From assembly GCA_037045225.1 (NCBI GenBank), contig JBAOHZ010000009.1, forward strand, positions 496,001-560,000: a stretch of 64,000 bases of DNA. Reading direction: 5' to 3'. The DNA comes from Nitrospira sp. Lineage in GTDB: Bacteria > Nitrospirota > Nitrospiria > Nitrospirales > Nitrospiraceae. Below are positions 46,653 to 55,823 of the stretch, one piece after another. Each line of letters starts with the position of its first letter. Position 1 is the first letter of the stretch. The notes below the pieces were generated by a model that had not been told where the DNA came from, did not search any database, and saw nothing but the letters and a program-made list of their open reading frames with translations. The translations under genes were made by a program, and so were the position numbers.

Positions 46653-47576
46653 TTACGGCTTTTCCCCGGCATACAATCCCATGATGGTGTTCAAGAACTT
46701 GACGGCCTCCGCCTTAGGACGCTGGAAAGAATTCCGGCCGATGATGGATCCGAATCCACCGCCGTCACGAATTGCGCGCACTTCTTCGAACACCGTTTTC
46801 TCATCGCTCTTGGCGCCGCCGGAGAAGATGACGATCCGGCGTCCATCGAACGAACTCTGCACGATATGCTTGACCCGCTCCGCCAACGTCCCGAGCGGCA
46901 CCTTTTCGGCCTCATACACCTTCTTCGCCGCCGCTTGCTCCAAATGGGCCGTGGGCAGTTTGACCTTGATGATATGGGCGCCCAACTGCGCGGCAATCTG
47001 CGCGGCGTAGGCAACCACGTCGAGAGCCGTTTCACCTTCCTTGCTCAATCCTGACCCACGCGGGTAGGACCAGACCACGACGGCCAACCCGCAGCTCTTG
47101 GCTTCTTCCGCAATCGCCCGCAACTGCTCATACATCGCGTTGCAATGAGACGAGCCCGGATAGATCGTAAACCCAACCGCCGAACAACCCAGCCGCAAGG
47201 CATCCCGCACGCTGCCCGTCACGGCCGACAGCGGATCCTTCTCGTCATGCAGCGTATCGTGGTTGTTGACTTTGAGGATAAGCGGAATCCGCCCGGCAAA
47301 ATGACTCGCCCCGGCTTCGATGAACCCGAGGGGCGCCGCGTACGCGTTGCATCCGGCATCCAATGCCAATTGAAAATGGTAATGTGGATTGTAGCCGCCG
47401 GCATTGGGGGCAAAACTTCTGGCCGGCCCATGCTCGAACCCCTGATCCACCGGAAGAATCACCAATTTCCCCGTACCCGCCAGCTTGCCATGATTCAGCA
47501 GGCGGGCAATGTTCGTCTTCGTCCCCGCATTGTCACTCTCGTACCAACTCAGGATTTCCTGGACCCGATTGCTCAT
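46653..47576 (-). CDS. fbaB: Class I fructose-bisphosphate aldolase (archaeal/FbaB type)
   Basis: This 307-residue Schiff-base aldolase of the DhnA family interconverts fructose-1,6-bisphosphate and triose phosphates. Marks: LVILPVDQGFEHGPARSF, LKVNNHDTLHDEKDP, VGFTIYPGSS, VVWSYPRGSGLSKEGE, and IIKVKLPT containing the likely Schiff-base lysine. GGGAGG sits six bases before the ATG at 47576; the ATG at 47582 is too close to it. It is directly downstream of fructose-1,6-bisphosphatase, so the pair supports gluconeogenesis from fixed carbon toward the sugar genes further upstream. Confidence 0.94.
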   Translation of the reverse strand: MSNRVQEILSWYESDNAGTKTNIARLLNHGKLAGTGKLVILPVDQGFEHGPARSFAPNAGGYNPHYHFQLALDAGCNAYAAPLGFIEAGASHFAGRIPLILKVNNHDTLHDEKDPLSAVTGSVRDALRLGCSAVGFTIYPGSSHCNAMYEQLRAIAEEAKSCGLAVVVWSYPRGSGLSKEGETALDVVAYAAQIAAQLGAHIIKVKLPTAHLEQAAAKKVYEAEKVPLGTLAERVKHIVQSSFDGRRIVIFSGGAKSDEKTVFEEVRAIRDGGGFGSIIGRNSFQRPKAEAVKFLNTIMGLYAGEKP

Positions 47577-47612
47577 AATCATCCTCCCAACAAACGTCTG
47601 TCACATGACTCG

Positions 47613-48611
47613 TTACGCACGTCCTTGTATGTAGGCTTCCGCCTGGCCGACATCCTCGGCACTCCCGATGATCAACGGCACCCTCTGATGGAGGGTCTTC
47701 GGTTCCACATCGAGAATACGCGTCAACCCTGTCGTCGCGCTGCCACCAGCCTGCTCCACGACCATGGCGAGCGGATTCCCCTCGTACATCAAGCGCAGTT
47801 TTCCCTCCGGCTTCGCCGTCTCACCCGGATACAGATAGACGCCGCCACCCAAGAGGATGCGATGCACATCCGCAACCAAACACCCGCTGTACCGACCGCT
47901 ATAGGGACGCCCGGTCGCCTTATCCTGCACTTTCAGATAATCGAGATATTTCTGTGTGCCGGCGGGCCAACGGTGGTAGTTCCCCTCGTTGACTGAATAG
48001 ACCTTGCCCTTTTTAGGAATTCGAATGTTCTCATTCGACAGGAGATATTCACCGATGGAGGGTTCGAGCGTGAAGCCATGCACCCCCTGCCCGACAGTGA
48101 ATACCAGCATCGTGCTCGCCCCATACAACACATACCCAGCGGCAATCTGCTGAGTGCCTTTTTGAAGCAACTCGTCTTCAACCCCCCGGCGCGCCCCCAC
48201 CTGCGACCGGCGGATGGAGAAAATTGCGCCCAATGGCATATTGACATCGGTATTAGAGGATCCGTCCAGCGGATCGACCAAGAGCATGTACTTGGCCCCC
48301 TCGTGAACCATTTTCAGGGGTTGTTCCATTTCTTCAGAAGCCAGAACGCACACGAGCCCGCTTTGTTCGAATACGCGAACAAAGGTATCATTCGCGATCT
48401 GATCGAGCTTCTTGACCACCTCGCCCTGAATATTCGTCTCTCCGGTGGTGCCGAGGATCTGGTTCAATCCGGCCCTGCGTAAGTCATGCGCAATCATTTT
48501 GCCGACGAGACCGATTTGGGTCAGCAGCACAGAGAATTCGCCGGTCGCTTCGGGATGCGCGGCCTGTTGTTCAATAATAAAACGGCTCAATGTAATGGGA
48601 AATTTTGCCAT
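47613..48611 (-). CDS. fbp: Fructose-1,6-bisphosphatase, class I
   Basis: This 332-residue enzyme removes the 1-phosphate to give fructose-6-phosphate. Metal/substrate motif VDPLDGSSNTDVN at about 112-124; GEVVKKLDQIAND and LASEEME supply further ligands; later KGKVYSVNEGNYHRW and YSGRYSGCLVADVHR bind the sugar phosphate. The ATG at 48611 has AAGGA nine bases upstream; the frame is open to 48773 but that extension does not resemble the family. Operon with fbaB. Confidence 0.96.
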   Translation of the reverse strand: MAKFPITLSRFIIEQQAAHPEATGEFSVLLTQIGLVGKMIAHDLRRAGLNQILGTTGETNIQGEVVKKLDQIANDTFVRVFEQSGLVCVLASEEMEQPLKMVHEGAKYMLLVDPLDGSSNTDVNMPLGAIFSIRRSQVGARRGVEDELLQKGTQQIAAGYVLYGASTMLVFTVGQGVHGFTLEPSIGEYLLSNENIRIPKKGKVYSVNEGNYHRWPAGTQKYLDYLKVQDKATGRPYSGRYSGCLVADVHRILLGGGVYLYPGETAKPEGKLRLMYEGNPLAMVVEQAGGSATTGLTRILDVEPKTLHQRVPLIIGSAEDVGQAEAYIQGRA

Positions 48612-48656
48612 GCGTAGGAATCCTTGTGGAGCGGACGACGACAAGTCAACATGAAG

Positions 48657-48682
48657 AGGGCCTCGGACAGAGCCGAAGCCCT
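48657..48682 (-). terminator. Hairpin between the DUF3108 gene and fbp
   Basis: On the minus strand AGGGCTTCGG-CTCTGT-CCGAGGCCCT forms a 10-bp stem with one G-U pair, followed by TCTTCATGTT. It lies about 60 bases after the DUF3108 stop, in a position to end or attenuate that transcript before fbp. Confidence 0.5.
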
Positions 48683-48744
48683 CCCCACGAACTCGGCGTG
48701 AGTATAGCGGTTTTCGTCCGGACGAGCAAACCAAGGCGGGGATA

Positions 48745-49575
48745 TTAGGAGGGTGACGCCGGTCCGTACCCATCAGTCAGTTCGGCCACAATCGACCCGA
48801 CGACGACCTTGGCCTTCATTCTGACGGGTATCCGATGCTCATCGTTGGTGAACCAGACACGAATATTGCCTTCATTCAGGAAAATCCCCTGAAACGGCAT
48901 GATGACCACCACCCGGGCCGTCTGCCGTTTCCCCCATACCCCCTCTACGGTTTCAAGGGCTTCGACCCTGACCTCCATCTTGTAGTTTTTCTTATCGTGA
49001 TGGACGGTCATCGCCAGTGACGCCCCGGGCACAAACGGCAGCACCTTGCGTACGTAATAGAGACAAGACATGGCGTCCTGCGCATCGGGAGGGATCGGGA
49101 GTTCGTCGGTTTTCCCATCCTTGACCGCGGTCACCAGCCCTTCAGCATGCCGAAACGTATAGTCGAAATCATTGAACCGCTTGCCCTCCCGACGGGCAAA
49201 CGTCATGTGCCTGGGGAGGAACGAATCGAGATCGACGATGGACACGCCTCGATTATCGACCGGATAGAACTTCGTAACGGTCGGACTTGATCGGGCGGTC
49301 ATGGCCAGGGTGAGTTGCTGACGCCCCCCCTCGCCCGACGTTCCCTCCACGACCATGGTCGCAAGTCCCGCGCGCATCCCCAACCAGGTCACGTCATAGG
49401 ACAATCGCTCCCCGTTCGCAAACGGAAGCGGGGCAGAAGCGAGGACTTGCCCATCTATGATCGCGTGAGAAGGAGATGGGCTTAAATGAAGAACTGTCGT
49501 CAGGATGAGAGCGATGAGCAGCAACACCGGATGGAACCCGGCAGGGAAGAACGGCGCGTTACGCCGACAGCACAC
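48745..49575 (-). CDS. DUF3108 exported protein
   Basis: The protein has about 276 residues, with a signal peptide (VLLLIALILTTVLHLSPSPSHA) and a DUF3108 domain across most of the rest (LSYDVTWLGMRAGLATMVVEG, FDYTFRHAEGLVT, DAMSCLYYVRKVLPF, VWFTNDEHRIPVRMKAKVVVG). The family is an outer-surface or periplasmic beta protein of unknown function. The start is uncertain: GTG at 49575 lies inside the end of the phosphomannomutase gene, with further GTGs at 49527 and 49611. The overlap suggests translational coupling with that gene. Confidence 0.85.
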   Translation of the reverse strand: MCCRRNAPFFPAGFHPVLLLIALILTTVLHLSPSPSHAIIDGQVLASAPLPFANGERLSYDVTWLGMRAGLATMVVEGTSGEGGRQQLTLAMTARSSPTVTKFYPVDNRGVSIVDLDSFLPRHMTFARREGKRFNDFDYTFRHAEGLVTAVKDGKTDELPIPPDAQDAMSCLYYVRKVLPFVPGASLAMTVHHDKKNYKMEVRVEALETVEGVWGKRQTARVVVIMPFQGIFLNEGNIRVWFTNDEHRIPVRMKAKVVVGSIVAELTDGYGPASPS

Positions 49576-50959
49576 GTCTGGCCTGCGCAAGCTCGGTTTC
49601 AATGGTCGCACGAATCACATCCAATCGGGCCGGCGACGGGGCTTCAAACCGGAGGACCAGCGCAGGCTGAGTATTGGAGGCTCGAATCAACCCCCAGCCG
49701 TCTTCGAAAATCGCACGCACCCCGTCGATTGTCACCAACTCACGCAGACGAAGATTCGAGGCGCCGACCGGCTTGCCGGCATTGAGATAGGTCGTTAATT
49801 GCATGCGCACCTGATCGACCAATTGGAATTTCAACGTGTCGGGGCAATCGACGCGAATCTCCGGCGTCACCGTCGTCGGAGGAAGGTCGGCGACGAGGCT
49901 GGAGAGAGACTGCTTGGTCTTGGCCAGAATCTCAACCAATCGGCAAGACGCATAGATGGCATCGTCGAATCCGAAATACCGATCGGCAAAAAACATATGC
50001 CCGGACATTTCGCCGGCGAGAACCGCCGACTCCGCCTTGAGCTTGGCCTTCATCAGCGAATGGCCGGTTTTCCACATGATCGGACGGCCGCCCTTCGCGG
50101 CAATGTCGTCGTACAAACATTGCGAGGCCTTGACCTCGGAGATAAAGGTGGTGCCCGGGCGCTGGGTCAGGATATCCCGCGCGTAGACAATCATCAGACG
50201 GTCTCCCCACAGGATCTCTCCCCGCTCATCGACCGCGCCGATCCGGTCGGCATCACCGTCATACCCAATGCCGACATCGGCCTTCTGCTCACGCACCGTT
50301 GCGATCAGGTCCTGCAGATTTTCCACCACGGTGGGGTCAGGATGGTGGTTGGGGAATCGCCCATCCAACTCGTCATAGAGGCCGGTCACGCGGCAGCCCA
50401 TTTGCTCAAGCGCCTGCTTCGCGACCAACGACGCCGCACCATTGCCGCAATCGATCACGACATGAAGATGGTCGGCCCGCACGCCGGCAAAGTTCGTTTT
50501 GAGATGCTGTAAGTAGTCCGGGATGATGGGGTGAGAGGAAAGGCGTCCGGTACCGGTGGAGAATCGACCGGCTTCCATGATGCGCCGCAGCCGCTGAATC
50601 TCTTCGCCGTGAATCGCTTCTTTTCCGATGCAGATTTTAAAGCCGTTGTACTCGGCCGCATTGTGGCTGCCGGTGATCATGATGCCACCGTCCACCGGCA
50701 AGGTGAACAACGAGAAGTAGAGGAGCGGCGAGGCGCAGAGCCCCAAATCCACCACATCCAGCCCACCGGCGAGCAAGCCTCGAAGCAACGCCTCCTGCAA
50801 CCCGGGCGAGCTCAATCGCCCATCGCGCCCCAAGCTGATTCGCACCGCCCCCTGCTCACGCGCCATGGTCGCGTAGGCACGGCCCACCTGCTCGGCGATG
50901 GCTTCCGTGAGTTCTTCTCCGACAATGCCCCTGAGATCATATTCGCGAAACAGCGCCAT
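49559..50959 (-). CDS. manB: Phosphomannomutase/phosphoglucomutase
   Basis: This 466-residue alpha-D-phosphohexomutase interconverts 6- and 1-phosphates of mannose or glucose. Catalytic Ser98 is in MITGSHNAAEYNGFK, the Mg site is GYDGDADRIG (D234, D236, D238), the sugar loop is GEMSGHMFF (about 316-324), and the phosphate-binding domain is near the end (WGLIRASNTQPALVLRFE). GGAG lies close before the ATG. It supplies mannose-1-phosphate to the ManC enzyme encoded just upstream at 51041-52492. Confidence 0.95.
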   Translation of the reverse strand: MALFREYDLRGIVGEELTEAIAEQVGRAYATMAREQGAVRISLGRDGRLSSPGLQEALLRGLLAGGLDVVDLGLCASPLLYFSLFTLPVDGGIMITGSHNAAEYNGFKICIGKEAIHGEEIQRLRRIMEAGRFSTGTGRLSSHPIIPDYLQHLKTNFAGVRADHLHVVIDCGNGAASLVAKQALEQMGCRVTGLYDELDGRFPNHHPDPTVVENLQDLIATVREQKADVGIGYDGDADRIGAVDERGEILWGDRLMIVYARDILTQRPGTTFISEVKASQCLYDDIAAKGGRPIMWKTGHSLMKAKLKAESAVLAGEMSGHMFFADRYFGFDDAIYASCRLVEILAKTKQSLSSLVADLPPTTVTPEIRVDCPDTLKFQLVDQVRMQLTTYLNAGKPVGASNLRLRELVTIDGVRAIFEDGWGLIRASNTQPALVLRFEAPSPARLDVIRATIETELAQARRVLSA

Positions 50960-51040
50960 GCCTTACTCCGGGTACGAGGTTCGATGTGGTGAACTGCTGA
51001 TTGGTCGAGACAGGTAGGGCACAATCGCCCCACTCACACG

Positions 51041-52492
51041 TCACCGTGTAGACGTTCGGCCATAGTCGTCCTGAAACCGCACGATGTCATCTTCCCCGAG
51101 ATAGGGGCCGTTTTGGACTTCAATAATATGGAGCGTCTCCGTGCCCAGATTTTCCAGACGATGGGGTGTCTCGACAGGGATTGCCGTGCTCTGCCCCACG
51201 CGGAGATCCAGCAGCTCTTCGCCTCTCGTCACCCGCGCGGTCCCGGCGATCACCACCCAGTGCTCACTGCGCTTGTGGTGGAGTTGGAGAGACAGCCGCC
51301 CGCCCGGATTCACCGTCACGCGTTTGACCTTATATCCAAGACCTTCTTCCAAGACCGTGTAGGATCCCCATGGACGAAACACGGTCACGTGCTCCAGATG
51401 CTCGGGCGCGCCCTGCTGCTTGAGAATCTCGACCATCTGCTTCACGTCTTGTGAGCGCGATTTCGGACAGATCAACGTGGCATCGGGCGTATCAACCACC
51501 ACCATGTCCGAGAGTCCGATCGTCGCGACGACCCGGCGATCGGCATAAAGCACGGAGTTGGTACTGTCCATATCCACGACGCGCCCACTGACGACGTTGC
51601 CGGCCTTATCGCGTGGAGCCACTTCCTCGAGGCTGCTCCAATTGCCCACATCTGACCATCCGAATCCGACCGGGATCATCGCCGCATTAGCCGACAGCTC
51701 CATCACGCCGTTATCAATCGACACCGAGGGCACCTTCTTATACGCGGCCTCGACCACTCCCGGCTCGGCACCCGATGCCATCAGGGCATGGACGCGCTGA
51801 ATCGCCCTGGCCAGCTGCGGCTGGTGCGCCTGAATTTCCTCCAGAATCGTGGACGCCTTCCAGAGAAACATCCCACTGTTCCAGTAGAAATTGCCGTTCT
51901 TGAGATACTGCGCGGCCTTGGTCCGATTTGGCTTCTCGACAAAACGCGCGACCGGATGGCCCGTCAGCCGCCCCTTCTTGGCCAGCGATTTTCGTCGATT
52001 GGGCTGAATATACCCATAACCCGTTTCCGGCCTGGTCGGCTTGATGCCGAACGTCACCAGATGCCCCTGGGCCGCCAATTGCGCACCCAATGCCACCGCC
52101 GCCTTGAACGCCGGCTCCCCCGTCACCACATGATCCGCCGGCAGGACCAGCATCATCGCATGTGGGTCGCGCAACAGCAGCTCGGCAGCCACCAATGCGA
52201 TGGCCGGCGCGGTATTGCGACCGACCGGTTCGATCACGTAGTTGTCACGCAACTGGGACTTCCACTCTCCCAATTGCACACGAATCGAATCCGCCTGGCC
52301 GGGATTGGTGGAGATGATGACCTGTTCGGGCTTCGCGCAGGAGAGGACACGCCGCATCGTCTGTTGAATCAGCGTCTCATTGCCGATGATCCGCAGCAAT
52401 TGCTTCGGGTAGAGATGCCTACTCAACGGCCAGAAGCGGGTGCCGCTGCCGCCGGCCAAAATGACCGGATAGAGATGTTCCATCATATCCAT
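51041..52492 (-). CDS. manC: Mannose-1-phosphate guanylyltransferase / mannose-6-phosphate isomerase
   Basis: This 483-residue bifunctional enzyme makes GDP-mannose and interconverts fructose-6-P and mannose-6-P. Nucleotidyltransferase domain: VILAGGSGTRFWPLSRHLYP then KQLL, VLPADH, FVEKPN. C-terminal type II PMI cupin: VNPGGRLSLQLHHKRSEHW with metal-binding His. The ATG at 52492 has AAGGGC seven bases upstream; an open 117-base extension is unlike the family. It lies between KdsC and phosphomannomutase on the same strand, at the boundary of the polysaccharide cluster. Confidence 0.95.
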   Translation of the reverse strand: MDMMEHLYPVILAGGSGTRFWPLSRHLYPKQLLRIIGNETLIQQTMRRVLSCAKPEQVIISTNPGQADSIRVQLGEWKSQLRDNYVIEPVGRNTAPAIALVAAELLLRDPHAMMLVLPADHVVTGEPAFKAAVALGAQLAAQGHLVTFGIKPTRPETGYGYIQPNRRKSLAKKGRLTGHPVARFVEKPNRTKAAQYLKNGNFYWNSGMFLWKASTILEEIQAHQPQLARAIQRVHALMASGAEPGVVEAAYKKVPSVSIDNGVMELSANAAMIPVGFGWSDVGNWSSLEEVAPRDKAGNVVSGRVVDMDSTNSVLYADRRVVATIGLSDMVVVDTPDATLICPKSRSQDVKQMVEILKQQGAPEHLEHVTVFRPWGSYTVLEEGLGYKVKRVTVNPGGRLSLQLHHKRSEHWVVIAGTARVTRGEELLDLRVGQSTAIPVETPHRLENLGTETLHIIEVQNGPYLGEDDIVRFQDDYGRTSTR

Positions 52493-52533
52493 GGAGCGCC
52501 CTTCACTTTCGGCATCACGTGAATGTGAGCGGC

Positions 52534-53073
52534 TTAACGTGGCTGTTGAGCCGCCAAAATGAGATCGGCCACTTCCCGGACGGCACCTTCTCCGCCCTTT
52601 TTCTTGCACACGTATCGAACCGTTTTAAGAACCGGCGGCATGCCATCGGCCGGCGCCGCTGAAAACCCGACGGCGCCAAGCGCCTGCAGATCGTTCACAT
52701 CATCACCGATATAGGCGACTTGATCCAGAGAAAAACCATGTCGCGCCACCAGCTCCTTGAGCACGGCCAATTTGTCATATACGCCCTGATGCACTTCAGG
52801 AATCGTTAGTTTTTGTGCACGACGCATCACGATTTTGGTCGACTCTTGCGTAATGATGGCCGTCACAAGGCCGGCCTTCTGCAGGAGCTTGATCCCCATC
52901 CCGTCATGCGTATTGAACTTTTTCCATTCGTCACCGGATTCGGAGTAGTACATGCCGGCGTCGGTCAAGACGCCGTCGACATCCGTTGCAAAGAGTCGGA
53001 TCCCCCGAAGGATCCGTTGCAGAGAAGCACGCGACTTCGCGGGGTGTGTTGTGCGGCGTTGTATGCTGGGCAT
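52534..53073 (-). CDS. kdsC: 3-deoxy-D-manno-octulosonate 8-phosphate phosphatase, HAD family
   Basis: This 179-residue C0-type HAD phosphatase has the nucleophile pair in FATDVDGVLTDAGMYYSESG, AIITQES as motif II, a lysine in YDKLAVL, and AYIGDDVNDLQALG as motif IV. In LPS-making bacteria it releases Kdo from Kdo-8-P. No other Kdo gene is in view, so a related sugar-acid phosphate is possible. The first 20 residues are basic and may be extra. It ends 41 bases before manC. Confidence 0.9.
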   Translation of the reverse strand: MPSIQRRTTHPAKSRASLQRILRGIRLFATDVDGVLTDAGMYYSESGDEWKKFNTHDGMGIKLLQKAGLVTAIITQESTKIVMRRAQKLTIPEVHQGVYDKLAVLKELVARHGFSLDQVAYIGDDVNDLQALGAVGFSAAPADGMPPVLKTVRYVCKKKGGEGAVREVADLILAAQQPR

Positions 53074-53173
53074 GCAGAGGCTTTCGACTTTGGCGATGTT
53101 AACAAGTCATTGGGCGAAACTCAAGAAAACTCCCCATGGAGGAGCGGCCGGTGCCGGACGGCGGCCACCGCGA

Positions 53174-54574
53174 TCAGTAGGCATGCCGGTGGATAAATCC
53201 TCGCCACAACGTCAGCAGCATAATCTTACAATCGAACCAAATCGACCAATGCTCGATGTAGTACAAATCGTGTTCAATCCGTTTCTCCAGCGACGTGTTG
53301 CCACGCCAGCCGTTGATTTGCGCCCACCCGGTAATGCCGGCTTTCATCTTATGCCGTAGCATATACTGCGGCAACGTCTCACGAAATCGCGCAATGAACT
53401 CAGGCCGCTCCGGTCTGGGGCCGACAATGCTCATCTCCCCGCGCAAGACGTTCCAGAATTGCGGTAACTCGTCCAAACTCGTTCGCCGCAGGAACGCGCC
53501 GATCGGTGTCCGGCGATCGTCGTTGGGTTGCGTCCAGACCGGACCGGTTTCCGACTCTGCATCCGGTTTCATGGACCGGAACTTCAACATTTCGAAGGCC
53601 TGCCCGTCCAACCCCATGCGAAGCTGCCGGAAGAAGATCGGACCAGGAGAAGTGAATTTCACCAGGCCTGCGACCGCGCAGAACAGCGGCGCAAACAAGA
53701 TCAGGGCGGCCGAGGCACCGACCACATCCAACATCCGCTTGACCACCAGATTCCATCCGTGCAGCGGCGACCCTTGCAACGTGATGAGCGGGAGCCCTTC
53801 GAACATCTCGGCTTCCGCCCGCAGACTTACAAATTCACACATGGCGGGTAAGACTTTAACCTCCACCATGGTGGTAGCCAGGAACGTAAACATTTTCTCA
53901 GCCCACCGCTCATCCTCCGGCGGCAAACAGACAAACACGATATCGACGCTGGACTGGACACGCGCCTGAAGATCATCGTACTGCCCGACCACCGGCACCC
54001 CATCGATCCGCTCACCCATCTTCCGGGCATCGGCGCTCAAAAAACCATTGACCTTCACCCCCAGTTCCGGATGCTGAGCGAGCGCATCCACCACGCGGCG
54101 CCCCAGGCGGCTCGTGCCGATCACCAGCGCATGACGCTGGTTGTAGCCCTGCCGACGGAAGAATCGCAGCACTTCCCTGAACAAGACCCTCGAAAATCCC
54201 AACACGACGAGATTCAAGAGCCAGAAAAAGAGCAACACGAGCCGGGAGTATTCGTACTGCCGCAAGAAAAACGTGAGCGCCACAAGGATCAGCACCGACA
54301 GCGTATTCGCCTTCGCCACATCGAGAAACTCCGACAACCGCGTCCCCATCCGCCGCGGCCGATAGAGGTCGAAGGCCTGGAACGACATGCCCCAGACGGC
54401 GATGATCGGAACCAGCAACAGCAGATAGATCCGGAGAGGAGGAATACCCTTAGTGGCAGGCTCCACGATCTCGGAGAAACGCAGGTAGTACGCGCCGACC
54501 CAGCAGGCGCAGATCAGCCCGAGGTCGATACAGAACAACAGACTCTTGAGGAATTGGGAGTGGCGTTTGAGCAT
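53174..54574 (-). CDS. Undecaprenyl-phosphate sugar phosphotransferase (WcaJ/WbaP type)
   Basis: This 466-residue inner-membrane enzyme starts polysaccharide repeat units by placing a sugar-1-phosphate on undecaprenyl phosphate. Four N-terminal membrane segments (LLFCIDLGLICACWVGAYYL and others to about 125); a CoA-binding-like Rossmann region (about 145-260: HALVIGTSRLGRRVVDAL); a further membrane helix (GASAALILFAPLFCAVAGLV); catalytic sugar-transferase domain with SPGPIFFRQLRMG, LKFRSMKPDAE, LDELPQFWNVLRGEMS and VGPRPERPEF, ending LWRGFIHRHAY. It anchors the assembly pathway served by the glycosyltransferases upstream. Confidence 0.94.
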   Translation of the reverse strand: MLKRHSQFLKSLLFCIDLGLICACWVGAYYLRFSEIVEPATKGIPPLRIYLLLLVPIIAVWGMSFQAFDLYRPRRMGTRLSEFLDVAKANTLSVLILVALTFFLRQYEYSRLVLLFFWLLNLVVLGFSRVLFREVLRFFRRQGYNQRHALVIGTSRLGRRVVDALAQHPELGVKVNGFLSADARKMGERIDGVPVVGQYDDLQARVQSSVDIVFVCLPPEDERWAEKMFTFLATTMVEVKVLPAMCEFVSLRAEAEMFEGLPLITLQGSPLHGWNLVVKRMLDVVGASAALILFAPLFCAVAGLVKFTSPGPIFFRQLRMGLDGQAFEMLKFRSMKPDAESETGPVWTQPNDDRRTPIGAFLRRTSLDELPQFWNVLRGEMSIVGPRPERPEFIARFRETLPQYMLRHKMKAGITGWAQINGWRGNTSLEKRIEHDLYYIEHWSIWFDCKIMLLTLWRGFIHRHAY

Positions 54575-54581
54575 GCTCCCC

Positions 54582-55757
54582 CTATGAAGCCGTGCCGGTC
54601 AGCGCCTTCATCGCGAAGGCTTTCATGCGCTCCTTGAACAGCCGGCGGTCGAAGACGGCCACGTGCGTGCGAATCGACTGCGGATCGAATTCGGCGCGGT
54701 GATGTTCAAACGCCTCCAGTGCCCCTACGAGCGACGCGGTGGTCTGCTCGAAAAAAAACACGCCGGTCGCGACAGGGCCGGGAGGGTTCGAACCCGCATG
54801 AGCGGCCGACCACAATCCCCCCTCTCCTGGCACCCCTGCGGCCAGGGGAGATACCGTCTCCAGGGCGCCGCCTCGGCCGAACGCAATCACCGGTTTTCCG
54901 CAGGCCATGGCCTCGAGCGGGACAATACCAAAATCTTCCTCACCTGGAAAGAGCAGCGCTTGGCACCGTGCGTAATGGTCTCGCACCACTTCGTCCGGCT
55001 GCCAACCGAGAAACTCGATCGTCGGACCGGCTAACGTTCGCAACCTCGACTCTTCCTGCCCCTTGCCGATGATCTTCAATCGCCGCTTCATAAGATTACA
55101 CGCCTGAATGGCGAGATCAACCCGTTTGTACGGAGCAAATGCCGTGACCATGAGATAGAAGTCCTCGGATTGTTGCGCGACTTCAAATGCGTGCCAATCC
55201 ACAGGCGGATGCACGACGGCCGCCGGCCGTCCATAGTACCGCTGCACCTTGGCGGCGATGTTATGGGAGTTGGCCACGAACTCATCCACTCGCGCGGCGG
55301 ATGCCACATCCCAGGCCTGCAAGCGCTCGCGGAACACCCCCATCCCCAATCGTGCTACGAGTCCCGATCGCCCGCCGCCGGCATAATTGTCGAACTGATC
55401 CCACACATACCGCATGGGCGCATGAATGTAGCAGAGATGTTTCGCGCCCGCCGGCGGGCGGATGCCCTTGGCCGCGCAATGGCTCGAACTCAGGATCAGA
55501 TCGTAGGACTCCAGCTGCAACCGCTCAATGGCCAACGGAAACAACGGAAGATAGTATCGGTAGTATCGCGCCGCCAGCGGCATCGACTGAATGAAACTGG
55601 TCGTGATTCGATGGCGCTCGATGGTGGGAGACACGCTGCCTTGAAGGTGCAACAGCGTATAGAGATCGGCCTCAGGAAACAGTTCGCAGAACGCCTCCAG
55701 GCACCGCTCGCCCCCCCGCATCCCGGTCAGCCAGTCGTGGACAATGGCAACTTTCAT
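54582..55757 (-). CDS. Glycosyltransferase, GT4-like
   Basis: This 391-residue GT-B enzyme has the start MKVAIVHDWLTGMRGGERCL, DLILSSSHCAAKG in the N-lobe, and in the C-lobe VTAFAPYKRVDLAIQA plus the donor-binding EEDFGIVPLEAMACGKPVIA with the family E-x7-E. No membrane segment. ATG at 55757 is chosen over an upstream in-frame start at 55802 because family sequence begins here. Eight bases before the phosphotransferase gene. Sugar and linkage unknown. Confidence 0.92.
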   Translation of the reverse strand: MKVAIVHDWLTGMRGGERCLEAFCELFPEADLYTLLHLQGSVSPTIERHRITTSFIQSMPLAARYYRYYLPLFPLAIERLQLESYDLILSSSHCAAKGIRPPAGAKHLCYIHAPMRYVWDQFDNYAGGGRSGLVARLGMGVFRERLQAWDVASAARVDEFVANSHNIAAKVQRYYGRPAAVVHPPVDWHAFEVAQQSEDFYLMVTAFAPYKRVDLAIQACNLMKRRLKIIGKGQEESRLRTLAGPTIEFLGWQPDEVVRDHYARCQALLFPGEEDFGIVPLEAMACGKPVIAFGRGGALETVSPLAAGVPGEGGLWSAAHAGSNPPGPVATGVFFFEQTTASLVGALEAFEHHRAEFDPQSIRTHVAVFDRRLFKERMKAFAMKALTGTAS

Positions 55758-55823
55758 GTCGACGTCATGTCGACATACACTACTGGAAGGCAATGCCGGC
55801 AATGATGCTCCTCATGAATACCT

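Noticed and set aside
48612..48773. 54-codon N-terminal extension of fructose-bisphosphatase
   Set aside because: The extension is unlike the family, covers a hairpin, and the ATG at 48611 has its own ribosome site.
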